This document shows, piece after piece, positions 28,848-37,817 of a DNA stretch of 64,000 bases. The stretch spans positions 1,829,918 through 1,893,917 of the forward strand of contig CT971583.1 in assembly GCA_000063505.1 (NCBI GenBank), given 5' to 3'. The notes beneath the pieces are model-generated. The model did not search any database, was not told where the DNA came from, and saw only the letters and a program-made list of their open reading frames with translations. The position numbers were made by a program, and so were the translations under genes. Position 1 is the first letter of the stretch, and each line of letters starts with the position of its first letter. The DNA is from Synechococcus sp. WH 7803 (lineage in GTDB: Bacteria > Cyanobacteriota > Cyanobacteriia > PCC-6307 > Cyanobiaceae).

Positions 28848-29123
28848 CGGTTTGTAAAGAACCTAAATCCCAACCGGAGAGGCCCAGGCCCACCAGAGCC
28901 TGGTATTCACCGATTTTCTTCCAAGCAAATCAGCAAAATGTTCACTATGAACAACACTTTTGCGGTACAACTGCATTGAAGGACAAAACGTTGGGCTCAG
29001 GCGACGGTCATGCGTCGCCTTTCCAGCCGGAAGTAGCCACTCGCGCGGCGAAGCAACGCTCCTTCCCACGAAGCGGCTCCGATCTGCGATCGGAACATCC
29101 ACCATCCCTTCGAGGCTTCTCCC
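28848..29123 (+). promoter_or_regulatory. Structured non-coding region upstream of the DUF4278 gene
   Basis: This 276-base gap lies between the queF start and a small + strand gene. No open frame in it is convincing. Three inverted repeats stand out: a 6-bp stem around 28890-28910, an 8-bp stem near 29000-29022 that is followed by a short T stretch, and a perfect 7-bp stem with a 3-base loop at 29078-29094. It may hold a long 5' leader or a small RNA gene; promoters for queF and the small gene should also lie here. Confidence 0.4.
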
Positions 29124-29327
29124 ATGACCACTGTTCAACACACCTACAGAGGCATTGCCTACGACCCCGCCCAGCACGAACGGCTGAGCAGTCAGCAGGT
29201 CGATCACACGTACCGCGGCAGTCACTACGAAGCGCCCCTGCAGCATCAAGTCGCTGATCAAAACACCGTCGAACTGCACTATCGCGGCAGCGTTTATCAG
29301 CACAGGCAGCAGCAAGCCAAATCCTGA
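29124..29327 (+). CDS. DUF4278 (YRG-repeat) small protein
   Basis: A 67-aa polar protein with three evenly spaced repeats of the form H-[TY]-YRG-x-x-Y: HTYRGIAY (6-13), HTYRGSHY (28-35) and LHYRGSVY (51-58). This is the DUF4278 pattern found widely in cyanobacteria, with no known function. The repeats are about 22 residues apart and separated by Gln/His-rich linkers. No membrane segment or signal peptide is seen. Confidence 0.85.
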   Translation: MTTVQHTYRGIAYDPAQHERLSSQQVDHTYRGSHYEAPLQHQVADQNTVELHYRGSVYQHRQQQAKS

Positions 29328-29396
29328 TTCGGTAGCGAATCGAACAACGACTGGGCCTGGTACCAGCGGTAATGGGGACACACTCGAGCCCATTTC

Positions 29397-29618
29397 ATGG
29401 ATCTCCGATTGCTGGCAGATGGCCTTTCCTATCGATTGACGCCAAACAGCATTCACGGGATTCTCTGGCTCCAGACCCACTTCGAGTCCCAGCACTGGGA
29501 CCTCCTCGCCGATGGACGGGTCACCGTATCCCGTTCAGACGCCGAGGTTCTCTGGCAAGACGCCACCAAGGGTGGTCTGACAGTCGCACCTCTGCCGACC
29601 CTTTCACCCTCCCGCTGA
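29397..29618 (+). CDS. Small hypothetical protein upstream of glnB
   Basis: A 73-aa protein starting MDLRLLADGLSYRL. It looks like a small mixed alpha/beta domain with several Trp (GILWLQTHFESQHWDLLADG) and an acidic middle. I do not recognise the family. It lies 41 bases before glnB on the same strand and could be cotranscribed with it; the codon use and lack of low complexity make it a credible gene. Confidence 0.65.
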   Translation: MDLRLLADGLSYRLTPNSIHGILWLQTHFESQHWDLLADGRVTVSRSDAEVLWQDATKGGLTVAPLPTLSPSR

Positions 29619-29629
29619 ATCAGTCCTGA

Positions 29630-29998
<369 letters not shown>

Positions 29999-30006
29999 CG
30001 TTGGCA

Positions 30007-30840
30007 TCAGGAATTGAGTGTTGCGGTCACCACGGCCTCGGTCACCTCGCTGGTGACCGAGGAGTCACCTGATCCGCCAAGCCACAACAGATATTCGTGA
30101 TTACCCGCGGGGCCTGTGATCGGTGACCCCACCAACCCGCGAGCCTTCCAGTTCAAAGCTCGGCCTGCAGCAATCACGCTTGCAATGGCATCGCGGTGCG
30201 CCGCTGGGTCACGAACAACACCGCCTTTTCCCACGCGCTCACGCCCCACTTCGAATTGAGGCTTCACCAGCAGCACAGCTTCACACCCACAGCAGCGTTC
30301 ACCCTGTTGATCCAGTTGCAGCAATCCAGATAGAGCGGGAAGCACAAGCTGCAGAGAAATGAACGACACATCCGCCACGGCCAAGGTGGGCCTGGAATCA
30401 CCCTCAGCAAAAAGCTCCTCAGGGGTCAGGCGTCGCAAATTGGTGCGCTCCTTCAGCACCACCCGTTCATCGGTGCGAAGGCTCCAAGCGGTCTGGCCGT
30501 AACCCACATCGATGCCATAAACCCGAGTCGCGCCGTGCTGCAGCAGGCAATCGGTGAAACCGCCGGTGGAGATACCCCCATCCACACACACACGCCCTTC
30601 CACCTCGATGGGGAACGCCTGAAGCGCGCCGAGAAGTTTCTCCCCGCCCCGGGAGACAAACCGTGGCGGCTGCTCGACACGAACAACCGTGTCTTCAGTC
30701 ACTTCAAAACCGGGCTTCTCCAGCCGCTGGCCATGGCGATCGCGAACCTTCCCAGCACGGATCAGCTGCTGAGCCTGTTGACGGGATGCCGCCAGGCCCA
30801 ACGTCAGCAGATGCAGATCCAGCCGTTGTTTTCGGGGCAC
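30007..30840 (-). CDS. tlyA: TlyA-family RNA methyltransferase (hemolysin A type)
   Basis: About 277 aa from a GTG at 30840 that gives the usual PRKQRLDLHLLTLGLAASRQ start; the frame stays open to an ATG at 30900. An N-terminal S4 RNA-binding domain (QLIRAGKVRDRHGQRLEKPG) is followed by an FtsJ-like SAM domain: SRGGEKLLGALQAF, CVDGGISTGGFTDCLLQ, VADVSFISLQLVLPAL and LLVKPQFEVGRERVGKGG. TlyA proteins 2'-O-methylate rRNA; the exact target in cyanobacteria is not known to me. It converges with glnB and is divergent from the 72-aa gene. Confidence 0.88.
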   Translation of the reverse strand: MPRKQRLDLHLLTLGLAASRQQAQQLIRAGKVRDRHGQRLEKPGFEVTEDTVVRVEQPPRFVSRGGEKLLGALQAFPIEVEGRVCVDGGISTGGFTDCLLQHGATRVYGIDVGYGQTAWSLRTDERVVLKERTNLRRLTPEELFAEGDSRPTLAVADVSFISLQLVLPALSGLLQLDQQGERCCGCEAVLLVKPQFEVGRERVGKGGVVRDPAAHRDAIASVIAAGRALNWKARGLVGSPITGPAGNHEYLLWLGGSGDSSVTSEVTEAVVTATLNS

Positions 30841-30938
30841 AGCTTCATAAAAGCAGAGTGGAAATCCGAACAAAGTCATGGGGTTCACCCATGAACCCAT
30901 TGATCTCCGGGAGGATCAAGCCGAGCCGCCTCACGGAC

Positions 30939-31157
30939 ATGTCCGCCAAGCAGCCTCCCCATCGCCGCTGCCGCAACCACAGCAACGTTCTGGAGCTTCT
31001 CCACCCTGGAACCTTTGTCACGATCGACAATCATCCTGATGATCTGCCGCCTTTCCAGGTGATCGAATGCCGTGGTGGCGTCTGCCTCGTGCGGCAGCAG
31101 TCATGGGGACAGCACGTGCAGTGGGAGGTTGAACACCGTCGCTTGCGCTCAGCCTGA
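30939..31157 (+). CDS. Small conserved-type hypothetical protein
   Basis: A 72-aa basic protein, MSAKQPPHRRCRNHSNVLEL at the start, then LLHPGTFVTIDNHPDDLPPF and a Cys/Arg-rich strand region CRGGVCLVRQQSWGQHVQWE. The frame is open further upstream but that part overlaps tlyA. The short beta-rich fold resembles small SH3-like or Tudor-like domains, but I do not recognise a family. It lies 49 bases before purB on the same strand. Confidence 0.68.
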   Translation: MSAKQPPHRRCRNHSNVLELLHPGTFVTIDNHPDDLPPFQVIECRGGVCLVRQQSWGQHVQWEVEHRRLRSA

Positions 31158-31206
31158 ACGTCCCCGTCGCCGTATGGTCATGGATTGACCGTTCGTCTGA
31201 GAGCCC

Positions 31207-32502
31207 TTGATCGAGCGCTACACCCTGCCCGAGATGGGCGCGATCTGGACTGACCGTGCCAAGTATCAAAGTTGGCTCGATGTCGAAGTCGCTGCCTGTG
31301 AAGCCAACTGCTCCTTAGGGCGCGTCCCGGAGCCTGCCATGGAGGACATCCGCACCAAGGCGGCCTTCGAGCCGGAGCGGATCCTCGAGATCGAAGCCGA
31401 GGTGCGCCATGACGTGATCGCGTTCCTCACCAACGTGAATGAGCATGTGGGAGATGCCGGGCGCTACATCCACGTGGGCATGACCAGCAGTGATGTGCTG
31501 GATACCGGCTTGGCGCTGCAACTCAAGGCCTCGGTGGCGCTGTTGCGACAGGAACTGACGGCCCTCGATCAGGCCATCGCCGAGCTGGCGACAGCGCACA
31601 AGAACACGGTGATGATCGGCCGCTCCCACGCCATCCATGGCGAACCGATCACCTTCGGCTTCAAGCTTGCAGGCTGGTTGGCAGAAACCCGGCGCAACGC
31701 TGAGCGTCTCGAACGCCTCGAACGGGATGTCGCCGTGGGCCAGGTGAGTGGAGCCATGGGCACCTACGCCAACACAGACCCAGAGGTGGAGCGTCTGACC
31801 TGTGAGCGTCTCGGGTTGAGCCCCGACACAGCCAGCACCCAGGTGATCTCCCGCGATCGCCATGCGGACTACATCCAGACCCTCGCCCTGGTGGGAGCGA
31901 GTCTTGACCGCTTTGCGACGGAAATCCGCAATCTCCAGCGCACCGATGTGCTCGAAGTGGAAGAAAGCTTCGCCAAGGGCCAAAAAGGTAGTTCGGCCAT
32001 GCCCCACAAACGCAATCCGATCCGCAGTGAGCGCATCAGCGGCCTGGCCAGGGTGCTGCGCAGCTATGTCGTCGCGGCACTTGAAAATGTCGCTCTGTGG
32101 CATGAACGGGACATCAGCCACAGCTCCACCGAACGGATGATGCTTCCGGACTGTTCGGTCACGCTGCATTTCATGCTCAGGGAAATGACAGCTGTGGTGG
32201 CCGGTCTCGGCGTCTACCCGGACAACATGCGCCGCAACATGAATGTGTACGGCGGGGTGGTGTTCAGCCAGCGGGTCCTGCTTGGCCTCGTCGATGCCGG
32301 CATGAGCCGGGAGGATGCCTACCGAGTGGTGCAGAGGAACGCCCACAGCGCCTGGAATACCGAGGGAGGCGATTTCCGCTCCAACCTCGCCGGCGACCCT
32401 GAGGTCACGGCAAAACTGAGCAGCCAACAACTCGCAGACTGCTTCAGCACGGAGCTGCATCAAGCCAACCTGGGCGTGATCTGGGATCGGCTGAAGCTCT
32501 GA
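31207..32502 (+). CDS. purB: Adenylosuccinate lyase
   Basis: A 431-aa purine enzyme that cleaves SAICAR and adenylosuccinate to release fumarate. It starts at TTG with MIERYTLPEMGAIWTD, the family's usual opening. The fumarase/aspartase superfamily motifs are present: TSSDVLDTGLALQ, the catalytic His in GRSHAIHGEPITFG, and the mobile signature loop GSSAMPHKRNPIRSE. The next genes encode a small peptide and fumarase, which consumes the fumarate made here, so the neighbourhood is metabolically coherent. Confidence 0.97.
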   Translation: MIERYTLPEMGAIWTDRAKYQSWLDVEVAACEANCSLGRVPEPAMEDIRTKAAFEPERILEIEAEVRHDVIAFLTNVNEHVGDAGRYIHVGMTSSDVLDTGLALQLKASVALLRQELTALDQAIAELATAHKNTVMIGRSHAIHGEPITFGFKLAGWLAETRRNAERLERLERDVAVGQVSGAMGTYANTDPEVERLTCERLGLSPDTASTQVISRDRHADYIQTLALVGASLDRFATEIRNLQRTDVLEVEESFAKGQKGSSAMPHKRNPIRSERISGLARVLRSYVVAALENVALWHERDISHSSTERMMLPDCSVTLHFMLREMTAVVAGLGVYPDNMRRNMNVYGGVVFSQRVLLGLVDAGMSREDAYRVVQRNAHSAWNTEGGDFRSNLAGDPEVTAKLSSQQLADCFSTELHQANLGVIWDRLKL

Positions 32503-32529
32503 TGCACGTCTGATGCACTGACGGCACCC

Positions 32530-32631
32530 ATGTTCTGGACCCCCTACGCAGACTGGATTTATGTGGTGGTGAGCGTCAGCGGAATGCTGCTGATCATTGC
32601 CCTTGTGTTGAGGCCCCCCTCGAACCCATGA
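32530..32631 (+). CDS. 33-aa single-helix membrane peptide, coupled to fumC
   Basis: Thirty-three codons start MFWTPYADWIYVVVSVSG, continue through a hydrophobic helix (about residues 9-28, IYVVVSVSGMLLIIALVL), and end in RPPSNP. Its TGA overlaps the fumC ATG as ATGA, the same coupling seen between real gene pairs in this window. It lies 27 bases after purB. I do not recognise a family. The hydrophobic pattern and exact coupling argue that it is translated; chance cannot be excluded for such a short frame. Confidence 0.6.
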   Translation: MFWTPYADWIYVVVSVSGMLLIIALVLRPPSNP

Positions 32632-34025
32632 CGAACGCGACGCGCACCGAACACGACAGCATGGGCACTGTGCAGGTGCCGGAGCAGGCGCTCTGGGGGG
32701 CGCAAACCCAGCGCTCCCTGAACAATTTCGCCATTGCCGAGGATCGGGTCCCCACCCCCCTGATTCACGCACTCGCTCGCATCAAGCAAGCAGCGGCCAT
32801 CGTGAATGCGCGACACGGCCTGATCAGCAGCGACCAGTGCAGCTTGATTGTGGACGCCGCGGCCGCCATCGCCGAAGGGCATCACGATGCGCAGTTTCCA
32901 CTCAGGGTCTGGCAAACCGGCAGTGGCACGCAGACCAACATGAACCTCAACGAGGTGATCAGCAATCTGGCCTCGCTGCATGCAGGGGAAGCACTCGGCA
33001 GCCACCGGCCCATTCACCCGAATGACCACGTCAACCGTTCCCAGTCCACCAACGATGCCTTTCCTGCCGCCATTCACGTGGCAGCCGTTGACGCGATCAG
33101 TCGCCGTCTTCAACCGGAACTGCAGCAGCTGAACGAGGCCTTTGCCATCAAGGCAGAGGCCTGGGGCTCCATCGTGAAAATCGGTCGCACCCACCTCCAG
33201 GATGCGGTCCCGCTCACCCTCGGCCAGGAAGCGTCCGCCTGGAGAGACCAAATCGGAACCGCCGCGCGACGCATCGACACGAGCCTGCAGGAAATCCTGC
33301 CTCTGCCCTTGGGAGGCACGGCGGTGGGAACGGGGCTCAACGCCCCCAGAGGCTTTTCCGTCGAGGCGGCAGCTGAACTCCAACAGCTGACAGGCCTGCC
33401 CTTCACCACAGCCCCCAACAAGTTCGCCGTGATGGCCAGCCACGACGGACTCGTGAACACCATGGGGCAGCTCCGGCTTCTGGCCGTCAGCCTGCTCAAG
33501 ATTGCCAATGACATCCGCCTACTGGCCTGCGGTCCGCGGGCCGGTCTGGCCGAACTGCATCTTCCAGAGAATGAGCCAGGAAGTTCGATCATGCCGGGCA
33601 AGGTGAATCCCACCCAGTGCGAAGCGATGGCCATGGTCTGCACCCAGGTGATCGGACTGGACGCTGCGGTGGCCATGGCCGGTGCCGGTGGCCATCTGCA
33701 GATGAATGTGTACAAACCGCTGATCGGCTTCAACCTGCTGCAGGCCATCACCCTGCTCACCGATGCCTGTCACTGTTTTCGCGTGGCGATGGTTGAAGGG
33801 ATGGAACCCAACCGCGCCCGCATCCAACGGGATGTGGAGCAGTCCCTGATGCTGGTCACCCCGCTCACCCCGGTGATTGGATACGACAAAGCGAGCAGAA
33901 TTGCCAAGTACGCGCACGACCAGGGGTTGGACCTGAAAAGCGCTGCTCTGGACCTGGGATATGTGAGCGCGGAGGAATTCGATCGCGTCGTCGACCCTGC
34001 AGCCATGGCGGCTCAACAGGGCTAG
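32628..34025 (+). CDS. fumC: Fumarate hydratase, class II
   Basis: A 465-aa iron-independent fumarase converting fumarate to malate. Family motifs: EHDSMGTVQVPEQALWGAQT at the start, the TGSGTQTNMNLNEV substrate-binding region, IGRTHLQDAVPLTLGQE with the catalytic His, and the signature loop PGSSIMPGKVNPTQCE. Length is typical. It follows purB and the 33-aa peptide and converges with the helicase gene, with 18 bases between the stops. Confidence 0.97.
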   Translation: MTNATRTEHDSMGTVQVPEQALWGAQTQRSLNNFAIAEDRVPTPLIHALARIKQAAAIVNARHGLISSDQCSLIVDAAAAIAEGHHDAQFPLRVWQTGSGTQTNMNLNEVISNLASLHAGEALGSHRPIHPNDHVNRSQSTNDAFPAAIHVAAVDAISRRLQPELQQLNEAFAIKAEAWGSIVKIGRTHLQDAVPLTLGQEASAWRDQIGTAARRIDTSLQEILPLPLGGTAVGTGLNAPRGFSVEAAAELQQLTGLPFTTAPNKFAVMASHDGLVNTMGQLRLLAVSLLKIANDIRLLACGPRAGLAELHLPENEPGSSIMPGKVNPTQCEAMAMVCTQVIGLDAAVAMAGAGGHLQMNVYKPLIGFNLLQAITLLTDACHCFRVAMVEGMEPNRARIQRDVEQSLMLVTPLTPVIGYDKASRIAKYAHDQGLDLKSAALDLGYVSAEEFDRVVDPAAMAAQQG

Positions 34026-34043
34026 GAGCCTTTCATCAAAGGG

Positions 34044-36818
34044 TCAGGCAGCCCTCTCGGTTGCAGGATTCAACGGCTCCGATTCCGCTGCTGCAGCCTT
34101 GAGCAAATCATCCGCTTCCGCCACAGGGAAGCGATTGATCGCTTTCAGCGCCTGACGGGCATGGCTGCGCAGCTGCTCGCTGATCGCCTCGCAGTAGGGA
34201 ACCTGCGCCAGCAGATCAATGGTGCGTCGCATGATCCGAACCACATCACCCTCATCCAGCGAAGTGTTGGCGATCAGATCATTCCAGGCCACACCGCGGG
34301 CCCAGGCCTCCACCAACCCCATCAGTTCAGGCTCCCACCAAGCAGGGACCACAACCTGATGGCGTTCCTGGGCCCGCAGCAGTTCCCGTCGCAGTCCTGA
34401 AAGATCATGAAGGGCCTCTTCGGCCCGGGGCGGCGGCGGGAAGCCGCTCCAGAGGTCAGGCCGGTTCACTTCGGTGCTGATCGCCTCGAACACCGCCGCG
34501 AGCTCGGCGGGTGGCAAATCATCCAGGTGACCACTCATCAGCGCCAGACCGAGCCAGAGCTCGTTGTCACCGCGCAGAGCCGCCACGGTTCTGCCGATCT
34601 CCGTCGGCACGAGGTCATCGAGAGCGCCGAAGTGCTGAAGAATCTCCATCAAGGAGAGAAAGGTATCCCAGTGTCGGTTGGCACGGTGATGGAGCAGTTG
34701 CTGGCGCTCGGTGATTTCCAGTTCCAGCTCCTCCATGCGCCGCCGGTGCTTCTTGAGCTGCTTGCGATCCCCCCAGCGGTGGGCGGGATGGGCTTCCAGC
34801 TCAGCCTCGAGCTCCTTGACGGTCTGCATCTGGCTCAGAACCTCGCCGGCAAGGTCGTACTGGGGTGTGGTCATGTCATGGCGCTGGGCCATGTGACCCA
34901 CAGCAAGAGCGAGCCCACCACTGTGCTGATCGCCATGGCGAAGCTCTCCAGCACGTCCGAGCTCAGGCGCCTGCAGCCCATCCACCTGCAGACAACTCAA
35001 TTCCGCATGCAGGCTCACCACGGCCTGACAGGGCAGCATGAGCCAGACGTTGTCGCTGGTGAGGCACAGCAGGAGCGGGAACTGGCCGGGACCCTCGCAT
35101 TTCTCCACGATCACGGCTGGCGTCACGCCACCGCGCAGCTGCGGAGCTTTCAGACTCACCAGCGTGCCGACGCTGGCAAACTGCAGCGCCAGTGTGAGCT
35201 CATGGGCCAGGGTTTCCTCAGCTTGTTGCTGAAGGATGCGCAACAGACGCCTCTCTTCGCGCAGGCGGCCACGCAGCTTTTCATAGTCTTCGAAATCTTC
35301 CCAGGGCACATCACCGGCGGTGCCCTGCAACTGCCCGAGCTGAAGGCGCAGCTGCTGGAGAATTTCCTCTTCCTCAACAAGATCGAGGCTGGCCAGATAG
35401 CGGCCGAAGCTGCGTTCAACCAGCTCACGAGCCTTGGCCAGATCATGGCGCTGCAAGAGGTTGAGCACCATCCCGTAGCTGGGTGTGAACTGACTGACGA
35501 GGGGATCCGACGGGCTTGTGGCCAGTTGTCCCGCCTCTCGCACCCCTTCAAAACGACTCTGCACCGTCACCACATAGCCCTTTGAATCCAGGCCACGCCG
35601 ACCGGCACGACCGGCCATCTGCAGGAATTCACTCGCCATCAGCGGCCTGTGGCCCCGCTCCGTGCGCTTGGAGAGAGAGGAGATCACCGTGCTGCGCGCA
35701 GGCATGTTGATCCCCGCCGCCAGGGTTTCCGTGGCGAACACAACTTTCACCAAACCCTGCTGGAACAACTCCTCGATCAGCTCCTTCCACGCCGGCAGCA
35801 CGCCGGCGTGATGGGCAGCAATCCCCCGCAGGAGCGCATCAGCATGCAAGCCATCACGCACCGCCTCCGGATTGGCCTCTGTGTAGGCCTTGAGGCGCTC
35901 ACGAATGCGTGCCTGCTCAGACTCGCTGACCAGACACTGCACGCCGAGATCGCGCACGGCTTTGTCGCAGCCCCGGCGACTGAAGATGAAGTAGATGGCT
36001 GGCAACATCTCCCGCGCCGCCATCTGAGCGACCACAAAACTGATCGGCGGCGGCTCGGGCTGGGGCGGGCGCTGGGAGCGTCCCTTGCGCTTGTTCCCCT
36101 TGGGAGCGCGCCACACCTTGCAGTTGGGATGCAGGCCGGTGCCTTGGTCATTCAGCAACGGATGCAGGCCCTTGGCGCTGCAAAAACTGAACTGGAGGGG
36201 GACGGGTCTGAAGTCGCTGACCACCAGACGGGTGGGGCCATGGACCCGTTCAATCCAGTCGGTGAGCTGACCGGCATTGGCAACCGTGGCGGAGAGTGCC
36301 ACCAGCTGCACCGGCGGTGGGCAGTGAATGATCGACTCTTCCCAAACCGTGCCGCGCTGCGAGTCGTTCATGTAGTGACACTCATCCAGCACCACCGCCT
36401 CCACACCCGCCAGCGGGTCGTCGGACTGATCGGCTTCCGCGTACAGCATGTTGCGGAAGATCTCCGTGGTCATCACCACGATTGAGGCCTCACGGTTCAC
36501 GCTGAGGTCACCGGTCATCAAACCGACGTTGTCGGCCCCGAACTGCTCGCGGAAATCGCGCAGCTTCTGATTGGACAGAGCCTTGAGAGGGGTGGTGTAG
36601 AACACCTTCAGGCCATGGGCGATGGCTCGGTAGATGGCGTACTCACCCACGAGGGTCTTTCCGGATCCCGTCGGGGCGCTCACCACAACCGAATGCCCCT
36701 GATTGAGGGCATCGATCGCTTCCAGCTGGAAGTCATCCAGCTGGAAGGGGAACAATTGCGCCGGATCAGGAGATCCCTCACTGGCGGGCCGTGCAGCCTG
36801 GGGGTCCTGATCCTTCAT
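34044..36818 (-). CDS. Ski2/Mtr4-like DEAD/H-box RNA helicase
   Basis: A 924-aa superfamily II helicase. Walker A is SAPTGSGKTLVGEYAIY; motif II is VLDECHYMND; motif III is LSATVAN; motif VI is MAGRAGRRGLDSKGYVV. After the two RecA-like domains comes a long helical C-terminal region with a coiled-coil (QTVKELEAELEAHPAHRW) and a DSHCT-like end. The protein is similar in plan to chloroplast ISE2 and yeast Ski2, so a role in RNA processing or decay is likely. The sodium-dependent transporter gene ends nine bases upstream. Confidence 0.9.
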   Translation of the reverse strand: MKDQDPQAARPASEGSPDPAQLFPFQLDDFQLEAIDALNQGHSVVVSAPTGSGKTLVGEYAIYRAIAHGLKVFYTTPLKALSNQKLRDFREQFGADNVGLMTGDLSVNREASIVVMTTEIFRNMLYAEADQSDDPLAGVEAVVLDECHYMNDSQRGTVWEESIIHCPPPVQLVALSATVANAGQLTDWIERVHGPTRLVVSDFRPVPLQFSFCSAKGLHPLLNDQGTGLHPNCKVWRAPKGNKRKGRSQRPPQPEPPPISFVVAQMAAREMLPAIYFIFSRRGCDKAVRDLGVQCLVSESEQARIRERLKAYTEANPEAVRDGLHADALLRGIAAHHAGVLPAWKELIEELFQQGLVKVVFATETLAAGINMPARSTVISSLSKRTERGHRPLMASEFLQMAGRAGRRGLDSKGYVVTVQSRFEGVREAGQLATSPSDPLVSQFTPSYGMVLNLLQRHDLAKARELVERSFGRYLASLDLVEEEEILQQLRLQLGQLQGTAGDVPWEDFEDYEKLRGRLREERRLLRILQQQAEETLAHELTLALQFASVGTLVSLKAPQLRGGVTPAVIVEKCEGPGQFPLLLCLTSDNVWLMLPCQAVVSLHAELSCLQVDGLQAPELGRAGELRHGDQHSGGLALAVGHMAQRHDMTTPQYDLAGEVLSQMQTVKELEAELEAHPAHRWGDRKQLKKHRRRMEELELEITERQQLLHHRANRHWDTFLSLMEILQHFGALDDLVPTEIGRTVAALRGDNELWLGLALMSGHLDDLPPAELAAVFEAISTEVNRPDLWSGFPPPPRAEEALHDLSGLRRELLRAQERHQVVVPAWWEPELMGLVEAWARGVAWNDLIANTSLDEGDVVRIMRRTIDLLAQVPYCEAISEQLRSHARQALKAINRFPVAEADDLLKAAAAESEPLNPATERAA

Positions 36819-36827
36819 GGCGCGATC

Positions 36828-37784
36828 CTAGGGACGCCGTCGCCACAGGGCCGCAAGCAGACTGCCCAGCAGTGAGTGCATCACAGCGGAGATCGCTCCT
36901 GGAAGGGCGGTGAGCGGACTCGCAAAGCCACCGGATCGGGCCAACACAACCGCCAGTCCGGAGTTCTGCATCCCCACTTCAATGCTGATGGTGCGACGCA
37001 CAGCCCTGGGTTCACCCATGAGTGCTGGCAGCAGGAAGCCGAGCAGGAAGCCACCGCCGTGGAGGAGAGCCGTGGCTAACACCAGCACTGCTCCCTGGCG
37101 CAGCAGCACCTCACGCTGACTGCCAACAATGCCGGCAACAATCAAGGCAATCGCGACCACCGCCAGCGGTGGCATCACAGGCTGCACCCTGGCCGCCAAT
37201 CGGGGCAGCCCCTGCTTGATCACCACGCCGACCGTGACCGGAATCAACACCACCTGCAACACATTCACCAGCAGGGTCCAGCCATTCACCGGCACGTAGC
37301 GCCCCGCCAGGGCACTGGCGAGCAGGGGTGTCACCACTACGGCCAGCAGGGTGCTCAACGACGTCATCACCACCGAAAGCGCCACATCAGCCCGGGCGAT
37401 CAAAGCCACCACATTGCTCGCTGTCCCGCCTGGGCAGCAGCCCACCAGAATCAAGCCAACCGCCAGCGGCGGCTCCAACTGCAGGGTCCAGGCCAACAGG
37501 GCAGCAAGGGAGGGCATCACCAGAAACTGCGCACCCACACCGATCAGGGCAGCCCGCGGCGGAAGCATGGCCCGGCGGAAATCAGCGGGGGAAAGCCCCA
37601 GCCCCATGCCCAGCATGATCAGCGCAAGAGACCAAACGATCACCGGCCCCGCCACCCAGGAGAACAAACCGGGCTGCAGCAGGGAGAGCAACGCTGCGAG
37701 CAGGGTCCACAACGGGAAGAGAAGAGTGAAGCGCTCCAAGCCTTGAACCGCTTCCCAGTGAAGCGGTGACAACGACCCCTTCAC
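36828..37784 (-). CDS. BASS-family sodium-dependent transporter
   Basis: A 318-aa membrane protein of the bile acid:sodium symporter superfamily with about ten helices. The motif GCCPGGTASNVVALIARADV, which binds Na+, and GLSPADFRRAM are typical. Plant and cyanobacterial relatives carry bicarbonate, pyruvate or other organic anions; the substrate here is not readable. The GTG start at 37784 leaves 33 bases or fewer to the divergent bioF start. A TTG at 37739 (giving ERFTLLFPLWTLL) would place the start right before the first helix and leave a more usual promoter gap. Confidence 0.87.
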   Translation of the reverse strand: MKGSLSPLHWEAVQGLERFTLLFPLWTLLAALLSLLQPGLFSWVAGPVIVWSLALIMLGMGLGLSPADFRRAMLPPRAALIGVGAQFLVMPSLAALLAWTLQLEPPLAVGLILVGCCPGGTASNVVALIARADVALSVVMTSLSTLLAVVVTPLLASALAGRYVPVNGWTLLVNVLQVVLIPVTVGVVIKQGLPRLAARVQPVMPPLAVVAIALIVAGIVGSQREVLLRQGAVLVLATALLHGGGFLLGFLLPALMGEPRAVRRTISIEVGMQNSGLAVVLARSGGFASPLTALPGAISAVMHSLLGSLLAALWRRRP

Positions 37785-37817
37785 TCTGCAGGGCGATCAG
37801 GGCCCAAAGTGGAGGTC

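Noticed and set aside
29368-29381. A partial NtcA-like site (GTA, eight bases, AAT) before the small gene upstream of glnB
   Set aside because: Only one half-site matches the GTA-N8-TAC consensus and no -10 box stands at the right distance.
28863-29495. A 210-codon - strand frame across the gap after queF and the DUF4278 gene
   Set aside because: It is antisense to the YRG-repeat gene and to the next small gene, and spans the hairpin-rich gap; no family likeness.
34029-34042. A 5-bp hairpin between the convergent fumC and helicase genes
   Set aside because: The stem is short and has no T run on either strand, so a terminator call is not supported.
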